Source of the DNA: Paraburkholderia rhizosphaerae
Lineage (GTDB): Bacteria; Pseudomonadota; Gammaproteobacteria; Burkholderiales; Burkholderiaceae
DNA length: 64,000 bases
Direction of reading: 5' to 3'
NCBI RefSeq assembly: GCF_004366595.1
Contig: NZ_SORE01000002.1
Span: 62,001 to 126,000 of the forward strand
The notes beneath the pieces were generated by a model. It was not told the origin of the DNA. It made no database searches and saw nothing but the letters and a program-made list of their open reading frames with translations. Position numbers and translations under genes: made by a program. This document shows positions 63,413 through 64,000 of the stretch, in pieces. The first letter of the stretch is position 1. Each line of letters starts with the position of its first letter.

Positions 63413-63438
63413 CAAAAAAAGCGCGGCGTGAGCCGCGC
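63413..63438 (-). terminator. Minus-strand intrinsic terminator without an annotated gene
   Basis: GCGCGGC-GTGA-GCCGCGC preceded by AAAAAAA on the plus strand; read on the minus strand it is a strong stem followed by TTTTTTTGTG. No leftward coding gene lies between it and the porin start at 63796, so it may end a small RNA or antisense leader transcript. Confidence 0.75.
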
Positions 63439-63795
63439 AATGCGTGGATATCCGCTGTCTACACGGATATTGTGAGGCGTTCCGACTCTAGCCGGGACAG
63501 TATTGTTCGGCTATTCACTCTGCGAAATTACTTATTCTGTTTTTCGCAATTATTGTTGCAGCGGTGAAATGAGGATCGGTGTGAATGTCCGTTTGCGCCT
63601 GGTTTATGGTGAATATTAGCGAAAACGACCTCTATTGTTTCATATATCGCCGTTCTCAATTGTTTGTATAGAAATAATGCATGATTTGCGCGTGTCGCAC
63701 ATCCGAGACGGCTCTTTTTGCCATTTTTTACATTAATTCTTTGCGCGGGTAGTCTCCGCTTCGCGTCCATTCAACTACAAGCGCAAGGAGCAATA
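63439..63795. other. AT-rich porin leader region
   Basis: About 360 bases with no convincing protein gene, AT-rich for this genome. It must contain the porin promoter and 5' untranslated leader, ending in AAGGAG at 63785. It may also encode a leftward RNA ending at the terminator at 63413-63438. Confidence 0.5.
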
Positions 63796-64000
63796 ATGAA
63801 TCGCAAGACCTCCCTTACGGTCATGTCACTGGCGATGCTAGGAGCCGTCGGGACCGCACACGCGCAAAGCAGTGTCACTCTTTACGGCACGATCGACACG
63901 TCGCTGACCTATGTCAACCATGCGCAAGGCAGCGCGAATCTGTGGGCGCTGGGCAACTCCAGTGCCGGCAACCTGTCCGGCACGCGTTGGGGCCTCAAGG
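63796..64000 (+). CDS. Gram-negative porin (3' end outside window)
   Basis: The first 68 codons of an OmpC-like trimeric outer-membrane porin of the Burkholderia type. The signal peptide MNRKTSLTVMSLAMLGAVGT is cut after AHA, and the mature start QSSVTLYGTIDTSLTYVNHA with later SGTRWGLK is the standard first strands of this family (SSVTLYG...D.g). AAGGAG lies five bases before the ATG. The reading frame runs off the right edge, so length and class (for example OpcP-like) cannot be given. Confidence 0.93.
   Translation, partial: MNRKTSLTVMSLAMLGAVGTAHAQSSVTLYGTIDTSLTYVNHAQGSANLWALGNSSAGNLSGTRWGLK

Overview
This 64 kb window is high-GC chromosomal DNA from a beta-proteobacterium of the family Burkholderiaceae, most likely Paraburkholderia or a close relative. 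The call rests on gene order (tsaD, rpsU, yqeY, dnaG, rpoD), on hopanoid genes hpnI-hpnL, on xseB-ispA-dxs followed by folE2, on a Burkholderia-type porin at the right edge, and on codon use dominated by G/C third positions. No insertion sequence, prophage, integrase or CRISPR array was seen.

Bases 1-13000 hold the 3' part of amn, a terpene-synthase remnant, a split chromate transporter with a divergent LysR regulator that has a perfect operator-like palindrome, a LOG-family protein divergent from polA by one base, an NDH-2 dehydrogenase, a Tat-exported dienelactone hydrolase, a sulfurtransferase and a Rieske oxygenase. Bases 12800-17000 are the isoprenoid block xseB-ispA-dxs, then folE2. Bases 17000-25200 are the conserved macromolecular-synthesis block: tsaD leftward, then an HI0933-family flavoprotein, rpsU, yqeY, dnaG, rpoD and an unusual tRNA-like gene with a CAT anticodon, a serine-tRNA-like body and a long variable arm.

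Bases 25200-29200 are a patchy accessory zone: an N-terminally truncated histidine kinase, an adenylate-forming-enzyme fragment, a small unknown gene, a CmcJ-like oxidoreductase and an FRG-domain protein.

Bases 29200-46600 are the most interesting part. Two leftward genes encode an ANTAR antiterminator (AmiR type) and its AmiC-type amide sensor. Opposite them starts a 15 kb, 14-gene rightward operon: UrtABCDE-type ABC transporter, FmdA-type formamidase, an SDR, a second branched-chain-type ABC transporter with a permease-ATPase fusion, a DUF1028 protein, an amidase-signature enzyme and a nitrilase-superfamily hydrolase. A 17-bp-stem intrinsic terminator lies in the untranslated leader just before the first gene, where it ends no gene; this is what AmiR-type antitermination predicts. 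The cluster reads as an amide-inducible uptake and hydrolysis system for short amides plus a second, unidentified amide-like substrate.

Bases 46600-64000 hold a DUF72 protein with a histone-H1-like tail carrying 39-bp repeats, a frameshifted outer-membrane gene next to a CopC protein, a YkgJ-type Cys cluster protein, the hopanoid side-chain genes hpnIJKL, a leftward AttH/ABC (FtsX-LolD type) operon, an SDR, two small proteins, a type I glutamine synthetase, an acyl-CoA-dehydrogenase-like pseudogene, an AT-rich gap with an orphan minus-strand terminator, and the 5' end of a porin gene.
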